A stretch of 64,000 bases of DNA. Origin: Ferrimonas gelatinilytica. Lineage in GTDB: Bacteria > Pseudomonadota > Gammaproteobacteria > Enterobacterales > Shewanellaceae. This document shows, piece after piece, positions 24,459 through 33,700 of this stretch. Where the stretch lies: assembly GCF_039544205.1 (NCBI RefSeq), contig NZ_BAABLF010000013.1, positions 62,001 through 126,000 of the forward strand, in the 5' to 3' direction. The notes beneath the pieces are model-generated. The model was not told the origin of the DNA. It did not search any database and saw only the letters and a list, made by a program, of their open reading frames with translations. Made by a program: the position numbers and the translations under genes. How positions within the stretch are numbered: the first letter of the stretch is position 1; each line of letters begins with the position of its first letter.

Positions 24459-25004
24459 CTAACACCACTGCCGCTCGCAGGGGATCCCATCCCCATCCCC
24501 GTCCATCTTTGTGCCGGGACAGTTGGCGAGATAGAACTTGGCTTCTGCGCAGGATCGCATCTCGCTGCAATATGTTTTACCTTCGCAGCGAAACCCCATC
24601 TCCTGGTAGGTTCGGGAGGAGGAGCGCGTTTCATCGGGCATCGCTTCTATTTTTTCCAGTGGTGCGGGGGTGGTTGGCCGGGCATCGGGCTGCTGCATCA
24701 GGGTGTAGACACACAGCGCAAGCAGGCCCGCAGCGATGGCGGTCACCGGCACACGGCGATTGGACCTTTTGTGGTTGCGGGGAGGCCGGGACTCCAACGG
24801 TTTGACGCCGACCAGTGACACTCCTCTGGCGGAGACTTTACCGCCTTGCTGCACCAGCTCGAACTCGACATAGTCACCGGCTTTTGGCCGTCGATACCCT
24901 CTCCTGAATTCAGAGATGTGCACGAAGACCTCTTTGCTATGACCCACAGTGGTGATGAAGCCGAAGCCACGGTCGTCCATCCATCGAACAATTTTTCCTT
25001 TCAT
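24459..25004 (-). CDS. Cold-shock domain, transmembrane, excalibur-domain protein
   Basis: 181 aa in three parts. Residues 1-65 are a cold-shock domain with the RNA-binding faces GFGFITT and VFVHISEF. One transmembrane helix follows at about residues 85-103 after a basic RNHKRSNRR stretch. The C-terminus is an excalibur calcium-binding domain with CAEAKFYLANCPGT and the DGDGDGIPCERQWC loop. By charge the cold-shock domain is cytoplasmic and the excalibur domain periplasmic. Related CSD-membrane proteins (DUF1294 fusions) are common, but the excalibur ending is less so. Function unknown. Confidence 0.85.
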   Translation of the reverse strand: MKGKIVRWMDDRGFGFITTVGHSKEVFVHISEFRRGYRRPKAGDYVEFELVQQGGKVSARGVSLVGVKPLESRPPRNHKRSNRRVPVTAIAAGLLALCVYTLMQQPDARPTTPAPLEKIEAMPDETRSSSRTYQEMGFRCEGKTYCSEMRSCAEAKFYLANCPGTKMDGDGDGIPCERQWC

Positions 25005-25127
25005 TGACCATCCTTGTCTCGGTATCGCGATCTCTGTTCCCATGGGGAGGATAGGGATGAAGGTTGAGGCTGTAAATAGCGACCAAGTGGACGGGATATC
25101 TTGCCGAGGTCGGCGTCCTACACACAG

Positions 25128-25153
25128 AAAAGCCCGGCAACTGCCGGGCTTTT
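25128..25153 (-). terminator. Terminator of nrfA
   Basis: AAAAGCCCGGC / GCCGGGCTTTT is an 11-bp stem with a 4-base loop, 26 bases after the nrfA stop. Confidence 0.85.
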
Positions 25154-25179
25154 GATTGGGATTATGGAAGGGCCTGGGC

Positions 25180-26532
25180 TTACTTCAGGTTGGTCTTCCA
25201 CTCGCCTTTGACGCGCTCCTCAAGGAAGCGGGCTTTGTTGGCCTTGTCGGCTTTGTGATCGAAGCCGACCACTTCATGGGCCTTGGCCTTGGTGGAGATG
25301 TCCGGCAGGGCGACCGGTTGCTTCACATTAAGGGCGTCCAGTACGGTCTTCAGCTCGGCCTGGGCCTGCTCACCGATCTCCTTGGCGGAGGCCAGCAGAC
25401 GCAGGGCTTCGCTCGGGTTGTGCACGTAGATGGCGTGAGAAGCGATGGCGTAATCCCAGCGCCACTGAGCGTGACGGATGTGCTGAAGCGCAGTCTTCAT
25501 CTGCTCTTCGGTGGCACCGGCATCCCAGGCAGCTTTGGCTTCGAAGTGGGCCCGGATGATCACCGCTTCCGCGTCGCTTTGGGCTTGTGCGATCTTCGCC
25601 TTGTTGTCCTTCAGGTCGGCTTCCATATCCGCCTTGCTGTCGTGACAGGAGGCACACACCTGCTCGAAGTTATCCATGGCGTTGCCAACGTTGTGCATGG
25701 AGAACTTGCGGCCCTCTTCGTTGGTGGTCTTCGGCATGTGACAGTCGATGCAGGTGACGTCCATCTCGGCGTGCGTGCTGATGGCCCAGGTCTCGTATTC
25801 TGGGTGTTGTGCCTTGATCATCGGCGCCTTGGAGATCCCGTGGGTCCAGTCGGCGAAACCGATGGCGTCAAAATAGGCTTCGGCGTCTTCGGCGGTCAGG
25901 CCGTTGTCCCAGGGGAACTTCACGGTGTTGTTGTTGGTGGCGTCAAAGTAGTACTCGACGTGACACTGACCACAGGTTTGCGAACCCTTCATCTTGCGGC
26001 TTTGCTCAGCAAACGGCTGATCGATCACCTCCATGGCGCGCTCGGCATAGGGCCGCGACAGTGCCAGCTTCGGAGAGGTGCTGTCATGGCAGTCGGCACA
26101 GCCGATGGAGTTATCCATCTCGTGACCCCAGCTGCCCCATTTATGCGGCATGAAGCCCTCTTCGCCTTCGGATTCGATCAGGCGAGCGACGTCCGGCGTC
26201 TTACAGGACCAGCAGGCCGCCGGCATCGGACCATCCTTGTCGCCCTGCGGATAGCCGGTGCGCAGGGTCTGGATCACGTCGGTCAGGGCAAACTGGTGGC
26301 CGCGGGCCTTATTGTAATCCTTCATGAAACCGTAGCCGGCCCAGAGAACCACCAGGTTGGGGTTCTGTTCCAGCATGTCGACCACCTGGTCGGTATTTTC
26401 ACTGCTGGCCCATGAGGCGTACTGGTTGGGGTATTTCTCTTTCCAGTTTTCGTTGTTGGCGTTCACCGGTTCCGCCAGGACCAGGGCAGGGCTGGCGGCG
26501 AAAGCGGTGGCCAGGGCAATTTTTTTAATCAT
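25180..26532 (-). CDS. nrfA: Ammonia-forming cytochrome c552 nitrite reductase
   Basis: 450 aa, a periplasmic pentahaem enzyme that reduces nitrite to ammonium with six electrons. The signal peptide is residues 1-20. The catalytic haem uses CWSCK (107-111). Four CxxCH haems follow at 145-149 (CADCH), 187-191 (CGQCH), 261-265 (CIDCH) and 293-297 (CASCH). The start MIKKIAL has a GAGAG site at correct spacing; an ATG six codons earlier is possible. No nrfB, nrfC, nrfD or nrfH is adjacent, as in Shewanella, where CymA feeds NrfA. That donor is inferred. An FNR-like site lies upstream. Confidence 0.96.
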   Translation of the reverse strand: MIKKIALATAFAASPALVLAEPVNANNENWKEKYPNQYASWASSENTDQVVDMLEQNPNLVVLWAGYGFMKDYNKARGHQFALTDVIQTLRTGYPQGDKDGPMPAACWSCKTPDVARLIESEGEEGFMPHKWGSWGHEMDNSIGCADCHDSTSPKLALSRPYAERAMEVIDQPFAEQSRKMKGSQTCGQCHVEYYFDATNNNTVKFPWDNGLTAEDAEAYFDAIGFADWTHGISKAPMIKAQHPEYETWAISTHAEMDVTCIDCHMPKTTNEEGRKFSMHNVGNAMDNFEQVCASCHDSKADMEADLKDNKAKIAQAQSDAEAVIIRAHFEAKAAWDAGATEEQMKTALQHIRHAQWRWDYAIASHAIYVHNPSEALRLLASAKEIGEQAQAELKTVLDALNVKQPVALPDISTKAKAHEVVGFDHKADKANKARFLEERVKGEWKTNLK

Positions 26533-26912
26533 TATTTTGGCTCTCATCATCCTGTTTGGCTGCCGGGTACCGACAGCAGGGACCAGCGTAAGAAAAGAGG
26601 GAAATGAGATGAATCAATTCAGTTAACTTCTTTTCAATATTTTCGTGTCACCAACAGAAAGCCCGGGGAAAAATGAAGATTTTTTCCTTGTGGGGCCGGT
26701 TTGTGTGTGGTCCGTCCAGTGGGCTTTTGGCGATTTAGCTTTTAAGAGTCTGTATGGGTGCAATTTTATGGTCAGAGGCAAGGTTGGGCCCGGAACACGC
26801 CTCTGAACGGCCATAGGCGTTCTGGATAGGTCTGCAGGGGCTGATCGGCGCTTCCCCCCTTGGTAGACTGGCTCCCACTTGTAACCTGACGATAACCAAC
26901 CGGTGGCCTGAC
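26533..26912. other. 380-bp divergent intergenic region, nrfA / DPP-IV
   Basis: This gap holds the two divergent promoters, the FNR-like site and stretches of A/T (for example AAAATGAAGATTTTTTCC). No ORF in it looks coding. I see no repeat or RNA gene. Confidence 0.5.
26604..26617 (-). promoter_or_regulatory. FNR-like site upstream of nrfA
   Basis: Read toward nrfA the site is TTGAT-N4-CTCAT. The first half-site is perfect and the second matches three of five positions of TTGAT-N4-ATCAA. It lies 72 bases before the nrfA start. Anaerobic control is expected for nrfA, but binding is inferred. Confidence 0.45.
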
Positions 26913-29123
26913 ATGGAACGATCTGCCCCGGCCCTGCTGTTCTGGGTCGCCCTCTTTTTTCCTTTTTTTATCGCTGCCGAGACGCTCACCATCGAGCGGA
27001 TCTTTGCGGACCCCCAGCTATCGGGGCAGCCTCCCCGAGCGCTGAAGTATGCCCCTGACGGCAGCCGGGTCACCTATCTCAAGGGACGTGCAGAGGATCA
27101 GCACCGCTACGATCTCTGGGAGTTTCATGTGGGAGACAATGCGCACCGCCTGTTGGTGAACGCGGATGAGCTCCATGGCGCCGAAGAGCGGTTGTCCGAG
27201 GAAGAGAAGGCGCGGCGTGAGCGACAGCGGATCCACGGCAGCGGCATCATGGAGTACCAGTGGGCGGATAACGCCAAGGCGCTGCTGTTCCCCCTGGCGG
27301 GGGATATTTTTTACTATGACCTCGCCGGTCAGCAGGCCCGTCACCTTACCCAAAGTGAGGCGTTTGAAACCGATGTCAAACTCTCCCCCAAGGGCCACTA
27401 CGTCACTTTTGTTCGGGAGCAAAACCTCTACCTGATCTCCCTGGCGACCGGTCGCGAGCGGGCGCTGACCCGGGACGGCGGTGGTACGGTGAAAAACGCC
27501 ATGGCGGAATACGTGGCGCAGGAGGAGATGGGACGGATGACGGGATACTGGTGGTCACCGGATGAACGGCGTATCGCCTACCTGCAGATTGATGAAGCGC
27601 CGGTGGAGGAGGTGGTGCGATCGGAGATCTACGCCGATCGGATCGAGATGGTCACCCAGCGCTACCCCAAAGCCGGCACCGCCAACGTCAGTTTTCGGCT
27701 CGGGGTTCTGGACGTGGACTCCGGCCGCACCCGCTGGCTGGATCTGGGTGACCTGCCTGATGGCTACCTGCCCCGGGTCAAGTGGCTGGATGGTGACCAT
27801 CTCACTTATCAGTGGCAGTCGCGGGATCAGCAAACCTTGGCACTGCGACTGGTCGACCTCGACACGGGCAAAAGCCGTACATTGGTGCGGGAGCGCAGCG
27901 ACAGCTGGATCAACCTGAATGACGATCTGCACTTTCTTGAGCAGGACCGTGGTTTTATCTGGGCCTCCGAGCGCAGCGGCTTTAAGCATCTTTACCTGTT
28001 CGACATGAATGGCCAGCGTCGCAAAGCGCTGACCCAGGGGGAGTGGGTTGTCGATCAACTGGAAGCAGTGGATGAGTCCGAGGGCTGGGTCTATTTCAGT
28101 GGCCGGCGGGAGAGTGTGCTGGAGCGCCACCTCTACCGGGTGGCTCTGGATGGCGAAGGGGAGATCGAACGGCTGAGCCAGCGTTCAGGCATGCATGAGT
28201 TCACCTTCGCCAAAAACGCCTCGGGTTATATCGATCGCTTCAGTGCCCCGGACACACCGCCCCAGGTCTCCCTCCACAACCGGGCGGGAAAGCGGTTTGC
28301 CTGGCTGGACAGGAATCAGGTGGTGCCGGGTCATCCATTGCACCCCTACATGGCGCAATGGATTATGCCCGAGTTCGGTACCCTTGAAGCCCCCGAAGGT
28401 CATACCCTGCACTACCGCCTCTACAAGCCGGCCAACTTTAACCCCAAGGCCCGGTATCCGGCGCTGGTGTACCTTTATGGCGGGCCCGGGGTGCAGTTGG
28501 TCTCCCGCGGCTGGGACAAACCCTTCAACCAGTACCTGGCCCAGCAGGGTTACGTGGTGTTCTCTATCGACAATCGGGGTTCCAACTACCGGGGTAAAGC
28601 GTTTGAATCGGCCATCTACCAGTCTATGGGCGGGCCGGAACTGGCGGATCAGCGCACCGGTGCACGCTTCCTGGCGGACCTCCCCTTTGTAGATGGGGAT
28701 CGCATCGGTGTCTTTGGGCACAGCTACGGGGGCTACCTCACCCTGATGGCGATGCTGCGTGGTGGGGATCTCTTTGCCGCCGGGGTCAGCGGGGCCCCGG
28801 TGACCGACTGGGGGCTCTACGATACCCACTACACCGAGCGTTACCTGGGCCACCCGAAGCAGAATCCCGGGGCCTATGGCCGTGCCTCGGTACTGCCCTA
28901 CACCGATGGCCTGTCGAAGCCCTTGCTGGTCTACCACGGCATGGCGGACGACAACGTTCTCTTTACCCACACCACCCGGCTGATCGCCAAGTTGCAGGAC
29001 GAACGCAAGCCCTTCGAGTTGATGACCTACCCCGGGAAGAAGCACAGCCTGCGGGGGGAGGATACCCGGGTGCACTGGCACCGGATGATGGCGGACTTTT
29101 TCGACCGGCATCTGAAGCCGTAG
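26913..29123 (+). CDS. Dipeptidyl-peptidase IV (S9 family)
   Basis: 736 aa, exported (signal peptide residues 1-22, ending FIAA). An N-terminal beta-propeller covers residues 40-480. The alpha/beta-hydrolase domain carries the catalytic triad Ser604 (GHSYGG), Asp680 (ADDNV) and His711 (KKHSLRG). The propeller helix AEYVAQEEMGRMTGYWWSPD contains the Glu pair that binds the free N-terminus in DPP-IV enzymes, so removal of Xaa-Pro dipeptides from peptides in the periplasm is likely. It is monocistronic, followed by a long hairpin. Confidence 0.93.
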   Translation: MERSAPALLFWVALFFPFFIAAETLTIERIFADPQLSGQPPRALKYAPDGSRVTYLKGRAEDQHRYDLWEFHVGDNAHRLLVNADELHGAEERLSEEEKARRERQRIHGSGIMEYQWADNAKALLFPLAGDIFYYDLAGQQARHLTQSEAFETDVKLSPKGHYVTFVREQNLYLISLATGRERALTRDGGGTVKNAMAEYVAQEEMGRMTGYWWSPDERRIAYLQIDEAPVEEVVRSEIYADRIEMVTQRYPKAGTANVSFRLGVLDVDSGRTRWLDLGDLPDGYLPRVKWLDGDHLTYQWQSRDQQTLALRLVDLDTGKSRTLVRERSDSWINLNDDLHFLEQDRGFIWASERSGFKHLYLFDMNGQRRKALTQGEWVVDQLEAVDESEGWVYFSGRRESVLERHLYRVALDGEGEIERLSQRSGMHEFTFAKNASGYIDRFSAPDTPPQVSLHNRAGKRFAWLDRNQVVPGHPLHPYMAQWIMPEFGTLEAPEGHTLHYRLYKPANFNPKARYPALVYLYGGPGVQLVSRGWDKPFNQYLAQQGYVVFSIDNRGSNYRGKAFESAIYQSMGGPELADQRTGARFLADLPFVDGDRIGVFGHSYGGYLTLMAMLRGGDLFAAGVSGAPVTDWGLYDTHYTERYLGHPKQNPGAYGRASVLPYTDGLSKPLLVYHGMADDNVLFTHTTRLIAKLQDERKPFELMTYPGKKHSLRGEDTRVHWHRMMADFFDRHLKP

Positions 29124-29160
29124 AGCGGAGGCTCCTGACCGTTTGGTTTCATGTCAGCCA

Positions 29161-29200
29161 ATAACATTCAAGCCCGCCATCAGGCGGGCTTGAATGTTAT
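29161..29200 (+). terminator. Long terminator hairpin
   Basis: An 18-bp perfect inverted repeat (outer ATAACATTCAAG, inner CCCGCC) has a 4-base loop, after the DPP-IV gene. Confidence 0.8.
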
Positions 29201-29346
29201 TGGGGAGAGGCTCATGCCGTCGATGGAAATGCCTCCGGAGAGCATGTCATGGCAGGAAAATTGGATGCTGGACGCTGATAGTTGCGCCGGTGTTTGGTAC
29301 CTTGTAAGCGTCGCATGGTAGCGAGTTGAAAAAGATAGGGATTTTT

Positions 29347-31701
29347 ATGAACGTAAAAGACATTTTGGGGTTGGTGCTGCTCACGGCCCTGCTGTCAGGC
29401 TGTGGCGGTGGCGACGCTGTGGAAACAGATAAGCCCTTTCCACCGGTGGTTCAGGTCGAATCACGGGAGGTCAACGAGGGGACATGGGTGACTCTGACCG
29501 CAGAGGCATCCGACAGTGATGGCACTGTGGAACAGTATCAATGGCGGCTGCCCGATGGGGAGTCGATCCCACTGGAGGGAGTGCAAACCGCCAGTGTCAG
29601 TTTTTTTGCACCGGAGGTGACACAGGACAGCACATTGCGGTTGGAGGTCACGGTCACCGATGATTCGGGCCTTGCGTCCACGGCCACTGCCACCCTGGTG
29701 ATCAAGCAGGTCGTTGAGCCGCTGGCCCTGGTCGGCCAGCTCCCGCAAGCACTGCTAAGCCAGGCTGAGGTAACACTTGACCTGGGCGAGGGGGTTGACC
29801 CCATCACCGTTCAGAGTGATGCCGAGGGCGGGTTCCGTTTCGATCTCTTGGTGGATATTCCCAAGGAAAGGGTACTGAGCCTGACGGCGAAGGGACAAGG
29901 GGAGCGATCCCACATCGAGCTGCACTCGTTGTTAACCAGTTACGCAGTTCTCAGGGAGATGGCTTACGAAGATGGGGTGGTTGATCCGGTTGAGTTTTCC
30001 CGGCTGCGTCCCGACTTGATGACGACCGTCGAGGCCGTGCTGGCCCGGGAAGTGTCGATGCCGATCCAGGCTGAAACCCTGTACGACATCAAGCGGGCGG
30101 TGGATCCGCAACACCAGGTCCAGTTGGCCGGAGTGATGAGTCTTATGCTCACAGATCCGGCTTTTCCAGTGCCCGAGGGGCAAACCATCGTTTCGGTCTT
30201 TTCGCAGACCGGTATGTCCGCCATCGAAGCGCTGGATCACTATTACTCGCAGTTGGATATCGCCTATCGCTACGGGGCGACTTTTCTTGATGCGGCTGCC
30301 CGGCAGGTGAGTGAACACAGCGCACAATCCTCCTTTTTTAATTTTGCTTCCTTTGCCGAGGGAGAGCACCGCTTTACCCAAGCGATACAGCCAGGTTGGG
30401 TGCCCAACACAGGCTATCTGCTTGATCTGCAATCCGATGGCCGGGGATGGTTCGCGGAAACCACGTTCTCTCCCAGTCTGTTCCGTGCGGAAGCGATTCA
30501 GTGGGAGGTGGATGGGGGCGTGATGAGGCTGGCATATGAGCAGCCACTTTTTGACGCTGGTAACTACGAAACGCTAAATGCCGACGTTATCCGAGCCCGC
30601 TGGGGGGATGCGGCGGCGGACCAGTTTGAAACCCTGTGTCCTGGTTGGAACTGTATCAAGGATGTGTACGTGGAGTCCCAGATGACAGGCCGGACGTTTT
30701 ACCGCCTGTCTAATGATCTCAATGCGCCCGTGGCAGAGCATGCACACCTGGTGGAGACACTCCATATTGACGATGTGTTCTCGGACTGGCAGGGGGAGAA
30801 TCCCAGTCTTGAACTGGCGCGAGTGAAATATCACCGCCATCGGCATTGGAGCTGGATTAACGCAGTTTGGAGCGAGGCCCCAACCGGTACCTGGGCTCTG
30901 GTACTGCCCCAGGCTTTCGAGCGGCCGGAAGAGGCGGATTATACCACTACAGTCCCGGTTCCGGCGTCGGTGACTTTGCTGGAGAGCGGCGACTATCGTC
31001 TCGATGGGGAGATCGCGGGGCGCTGGCAGTTTGAGATGAATCGACTGACGTTGGAGACGGGGGATGGTTGGCAGGTCACCCTCACGCCCATCGAGATGGC
31101 GGATGGTATCATCAGCGCTTCGGTGACCATCAGTAATGGATCACTCCACTACCAAGGTATCCACTGGATTGTTCAGCAATCGGAACCGGCTGAACCTCTG
31201 GCACAGAAAGTCGTTCTCGACTGGCCGCTCATGCTTAGTGCCCAGTTGAGCCATGCCCTGGCCAGCTGCTGGGACGGAGCTTTGTCCAGCCTAGATTGGC
31301 TTGTGGGTTACAGGTTCTGGGAGGACGGCACTATGGGTCGTTACTGGGCAGAAGAGGATGCCGAGGGGTGGCAGTTGTTTCGGTCAGGGATTCAAAGGCA
31401 TTGGAACGCCCTGTCGGACGCCGAGATAGTGTGGGAAAGCACGGGTCAAAATGCCAATGAACGTCGTCATTGGACCTACCTGAACACCAGCGATAGGGGG
31501 CGGATGATCTTGTTGGAACGGATCATGTACCAGTTTGACGATGGCAACCCCGACACTCTGGATCCTTGGGGGTACTGGGTTTACCCACGCATCAACGTCT
31601 TCGAGGCGCTGGATCTGGAGCAGTACGAGTGGGCCGAGCCCATTGCAGAGCAACAAGCGGTCTTGTCCGAAACCCGCCAGCCTGGTGAAATTGACAGATA
31701 G
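29347..31701 (+). CDS. Large lipoprotein with PKD-like domain, function unknown
   Basis: 784 aa. A lipoprotein signal ends in LLSGCGGG (lipidated Cys near residue 19). Residues 30-120 form a PKD/Ig-like domain (VNEGTWVTLTAEASDSDGTVEQYQW). The remaining 650 residues are Trp- and Tyr-rich and contain repeated beta-type blocks with many acidic residues but no motif I can name. ATG 29347 follows an AGGG site; a TTG seven codons earlier is less likely. It is probably on the cell surface or in the periplasm, where a PKD domain would mediate protein or glycan contacts. By eye the codon use looks less GC-biased than in neighbouring genes. It is monocistronic. Confidence 0.8.
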   Translation: MNVKDILGLVLLTALLSGCGGGDAVETDKPFPPVVQVESREVNEGTWVTLTAEASDSDGTVEQYQWRLPDGESIPLEGVQTASVSFFAPEVTQDSTLRLEVTVTDDSGLASTATATLVIKQVVEPLALVGQLPQALLSQAEVTLDLGEGVDPITVQSDAEGGFRFDLLVDIPKERVLSLTAKGQGERSHIELHSLLTSYAVLREMAYEDGVVDPVEFSRLRPDLMTTVEAVLAREVSMPIQAETLYDIKRAVDPQHQVQLAGVMSLMLTDPAFPVPEGQTIVSVFSQTGMSAIEALDHYYSQLDIAYRYGATFLDAAARQVSEHSAQSSFFNFASFAEGEHRFTQAIQPGWVPNTGYLLDLQSDGRGWFAETTFSPSLFRAEAIQWEVDGGVMRLAYEQPLFDAGNYETLNADVIRARWGDAAADQFETLCPGWNCIKDVYVESQMTGRTFYRLSNDLNAPVAEHAHLVETLHIDDVFSDWQGENPSLELARVKYHRHRHWSWINAVWSEAPTGTWALVLPQAFERPEEADYTTTVPVPASVTLLESGDYRLDGEIAGRWQFEMNRLTLETGDGWQVTLTPIEMADGIISASVTISNGSLHYQGIHWIVQQSEPAEPLAQKVVLDWPLMLSAQLSHALASCWDGALSSLDWLVGYRFWEDGTMGRYWAEEDAEGWQLFRSGIQRHWNALSDAEIVWESTGQNANERRHWTYLNTSDRGRMILLERIMYQFDDGNPDTLDPWGYWVYPRINVFEALDLEQYEWAEPIAEQQAVLSETRQPGEIDR

Positions 31702-31722
31702 TCGCGATGAGCTTTCCGGACA

Positions 31723-31755
31723 CAGAGGTGCCTTCAGGGCCCCTCTGTTTTTTTT
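31723..31755. terminator. Terminator overlapping the antiporter 3' end
   Basis: CAGAGG-TGCC-TTCA-GGGC-CCCTCTG is followed by eight Ts, ending the lipoprotein transcript. The hairpin covers the last codons and stop of the convergent antiporter gene. Confidence 0.8.
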
Positions 31756-32948
31756 GAGCTTGTCCCAACCCGTGCTGCCAGCCAGTGGGCTAGGGGATTG
31801 GCGCTGACGCCGTGCAGGATCAGGCTCAGGAGGACGGTGCAGGCCACCACATTGGCGATCAGGCTGGCCTGGGGCACATCGCTGTTGAGCACCATGATGG
31901 TGAAGACGACGCTGGCCAGGCCCCGGGGGCCAAACCAGCCGAGAAAAAGTTTACTGGGCATGGGCAGGCCACTGCCCGCCAGGCTGAGGATAATGGGCAG
32001 GATCCGCACCAGGGTTAGGCTGAGGACGGCGTAAAGCAGCACCTCCGGCGTGAGATCCAGCTCTGGCCCCACCACGGCCGCGCCGAAAACAAACCAGGTC
32101 AGCATTGCCAGACTGTCCCCGATCATCTCGTCCCCCTCGGTCGCGGGACGGGCGTGTTTTCGTGCCAGGTAACCGAAGGTCAGCCCACCGCAGAAAGCGG
32201 CGATATAGCCGCTACCGTGTAACGCCTGCGCGGCAGCAAACAGGGTCAGGGCCAAGGCGATGGCGGCGATCTTCAGCCAGTGTTCCGCAAGCCACCCCTG
32301 TCCGTGACATTGACGCAAAAATCCCGCAGCCAGTGCGGCTCCGCCAACCCCCACCAGGGCACCAATCCCCAGCTCTTCGGCAAAGAGTTGCAGCGCCATC
32401 GCGGCCTCGTGACCCTGACTGTGTTGGCCGGCCAGGGCGATAAACAGCAGCAGGAAGGGAACGCAGAGACCGTCGTTGAGTCCGCTTTCGGTGTTCAGGC
32501 CCTCCCGAACCGGGGCCGGCACCCTGGGGTTGGCGAACACACCTTTACCAAGCGCGGCATCGGTGGCGCCAAGGATGGTGGCGAGGATTGCCGCCTCCCA
32601 GATGCTTAGAGCGTCAAACGTCAGCAGGGCAAAAGAAAATCCCAGGAGTATGGCACCGGGTAGCCCCAGGAGCAGCATCCGAATCGGGATGGCCATGTGC
32701 TGGCGCAGCACCGTTCGGTCGGCGTTGGCGGCATCGCAAAAGAGGATCAGCGCCAGGGTGAGATCCGCCAGAAGTTTAAGCACAGAGCGCTCGATGTCGC
32801 CCTCGAACCAACCCAGGCCTACCGGGCCCAACAGAAAGCCGGCGGCTACGAAGAAGATGGGGCCGGAGAGTCGACTTTGCTCTATCCTTTTTGCGATGCC
32901 GGAGAAGAGCAGCAACAGCGTTCCGAACAGAACCATATCGATATACAT
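31734..32948 (-). CDS. CPA1-family cation:proton antiporter
   Basis: 404 aa with about 11-12 transmembrane helices, an inner-membrane Na+(K+)/H+ exchanger of the CPA1 type. Family marks are the early GFLLGPVGLGW, the membrane-embedded acidic ATILGATDAAL and NTESGLNDG segments, and GWFGPRGLASVVF near the end. There is no long C-terminal cytoplasmic tail, so no TrkA-type regulatory domain. Its last three codons and stop lie inside the terminator of the convergent lipoprotein gene. Ion preference cannot be read from the sequence. Confidence 0.9.
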   Translation of the reverse strand: MYIDMVLFGTLLLLFSGIAKRIEQSRLSGPIFFVAAGFLLGPVGLGWFEGDIERSVLKLLADLTLALILFCDAANADRTVLRQHMAIPIRMLLLGLPGAILLGFSFALLTFDALSIWEAAILATILGATDAALGKGVFANPRVPAPVREGLNTESGLNDGLCVPFLLLFIALAGQHSQGHEAAMALQLFAEELGIGALVGVGGAALAAGFLRQCHGQGWLAEHWLKIAAIALALTLFAAAQALHGSGYIAAFCGGLTFGYLARKHARPATEGDEMIGDSLAMLTWFVFGAAVVGPELDLTPEVLLYAVLSLTLVRILPIILSLAGSGLPMPSKLFLGWFGPRGLASVVFTIMVLNSDVPQASLIANVVACTVLLSLILHGVSANPLAHWLAARVGTSSKKTEGP

Positions 32949-33202
32949 GGAAATCCTTTATCTGGTCACGCTTATAGCGCTGGGCATCTGACGATCATGT
33001 CCGGGTTATCGCACCTGAATGGAGATACCGGAACCGGGTCAGCGTGGGGTATTGCGCTGCCAGCATGATGGGCTGACACGCGTTTGGGCAACAGCCTGCT
33101 TGCCCAGAATGAACGGCTCAGGTAGGGTTTGCGCCCTAAAATAAAATATAGCGGCGGGCTGGCCAAAGGGTTGGTAACCGTCGGAAAGTAGGGATATCTG
33201 TG

Positions 33203-33604
33203 ATGAAAAAGTCATTCGTACGTACGCTGTGTGGTCTGGCACTGATGGGCACCGCCGCTGCCGAAGCCAACGTAAAACTGGGTTTTGGCGTGGATCAGGG
33301 ACTGGGTGTGATGCTCCAGTTCAACAATAAGGTGAACGCCTTTGTCGGTAACGATGGCCTGAGTGTTGACTATCTGTTTGTTCGCAAGCGTCTGGCGGAT
33401 ATGGAAGGCACCCCGCTGAACTGGACCCTGGGTGCCGGCGGCTTCGCCGAGTGGAACCACGGCTTCGGCGTTCGCGTCCCTCTGGGCCTGGAAGTGCCTT
33501 TCGCCCGCGGTTGGGATGCCATGGTATTCGCGGCCCCCGCGTTTGACTTCGATGACACCAAGTTCCAGCTGGATCTGGGGATCGGCGTTCGCTACGCCTT
33601 CTGA
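33203..33604 (+). CDS. Small exported barrel-like protein
   Basis: 133 aa. A signal peptide (residues 1-22, MKKSFVRTLCGLALMGTAAA) precedes a mature part of alternating hydrophobic and polar strands (KLGFGVDQGLGVMLQF, LNWTLGAGGFAEWNHGFG) that ends in an aromatic residue (GVRYAF), as outer-membrane barrels do. About eight strands would fit. Small Shewanella-type outer membrane proteins of this size are known, but I cannot assign a name. GTG one codon earlier is an alternative start. Confidence 0.75.
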   Translation: MKKSFVRTLCGLALMGTAAAEANVKLGFGVDQGLGVMLQFNNKVNAFVGNDGLSVDYLFVRKRLADMEGTPLNWTLGAGGFAEWNHGFGVRVPLGLEVPFARGWDAMVFAAPAFDFDDTKFQLDLGIGVRYAF

Positions 33605-33618
33605 ATCCTTTTTGCTAG

Positions 33619-33653
33619 AAAAAACGCCAGCCCTCGCGGCTGGCGTTTTTTTT
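33619..33653. terminator. Bidirectional terminator
   Basis: CGCCAGCC / GGCTGGCG is flanked by A6 and T8, between the barrel-like gene and the convergent ohrR. Confidence 0.88.
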
Positions 33654-33700
33654 ATTGTCTGCCTGATAGCGGCTTGGCACTCAAACCGGGCCGATCACGG

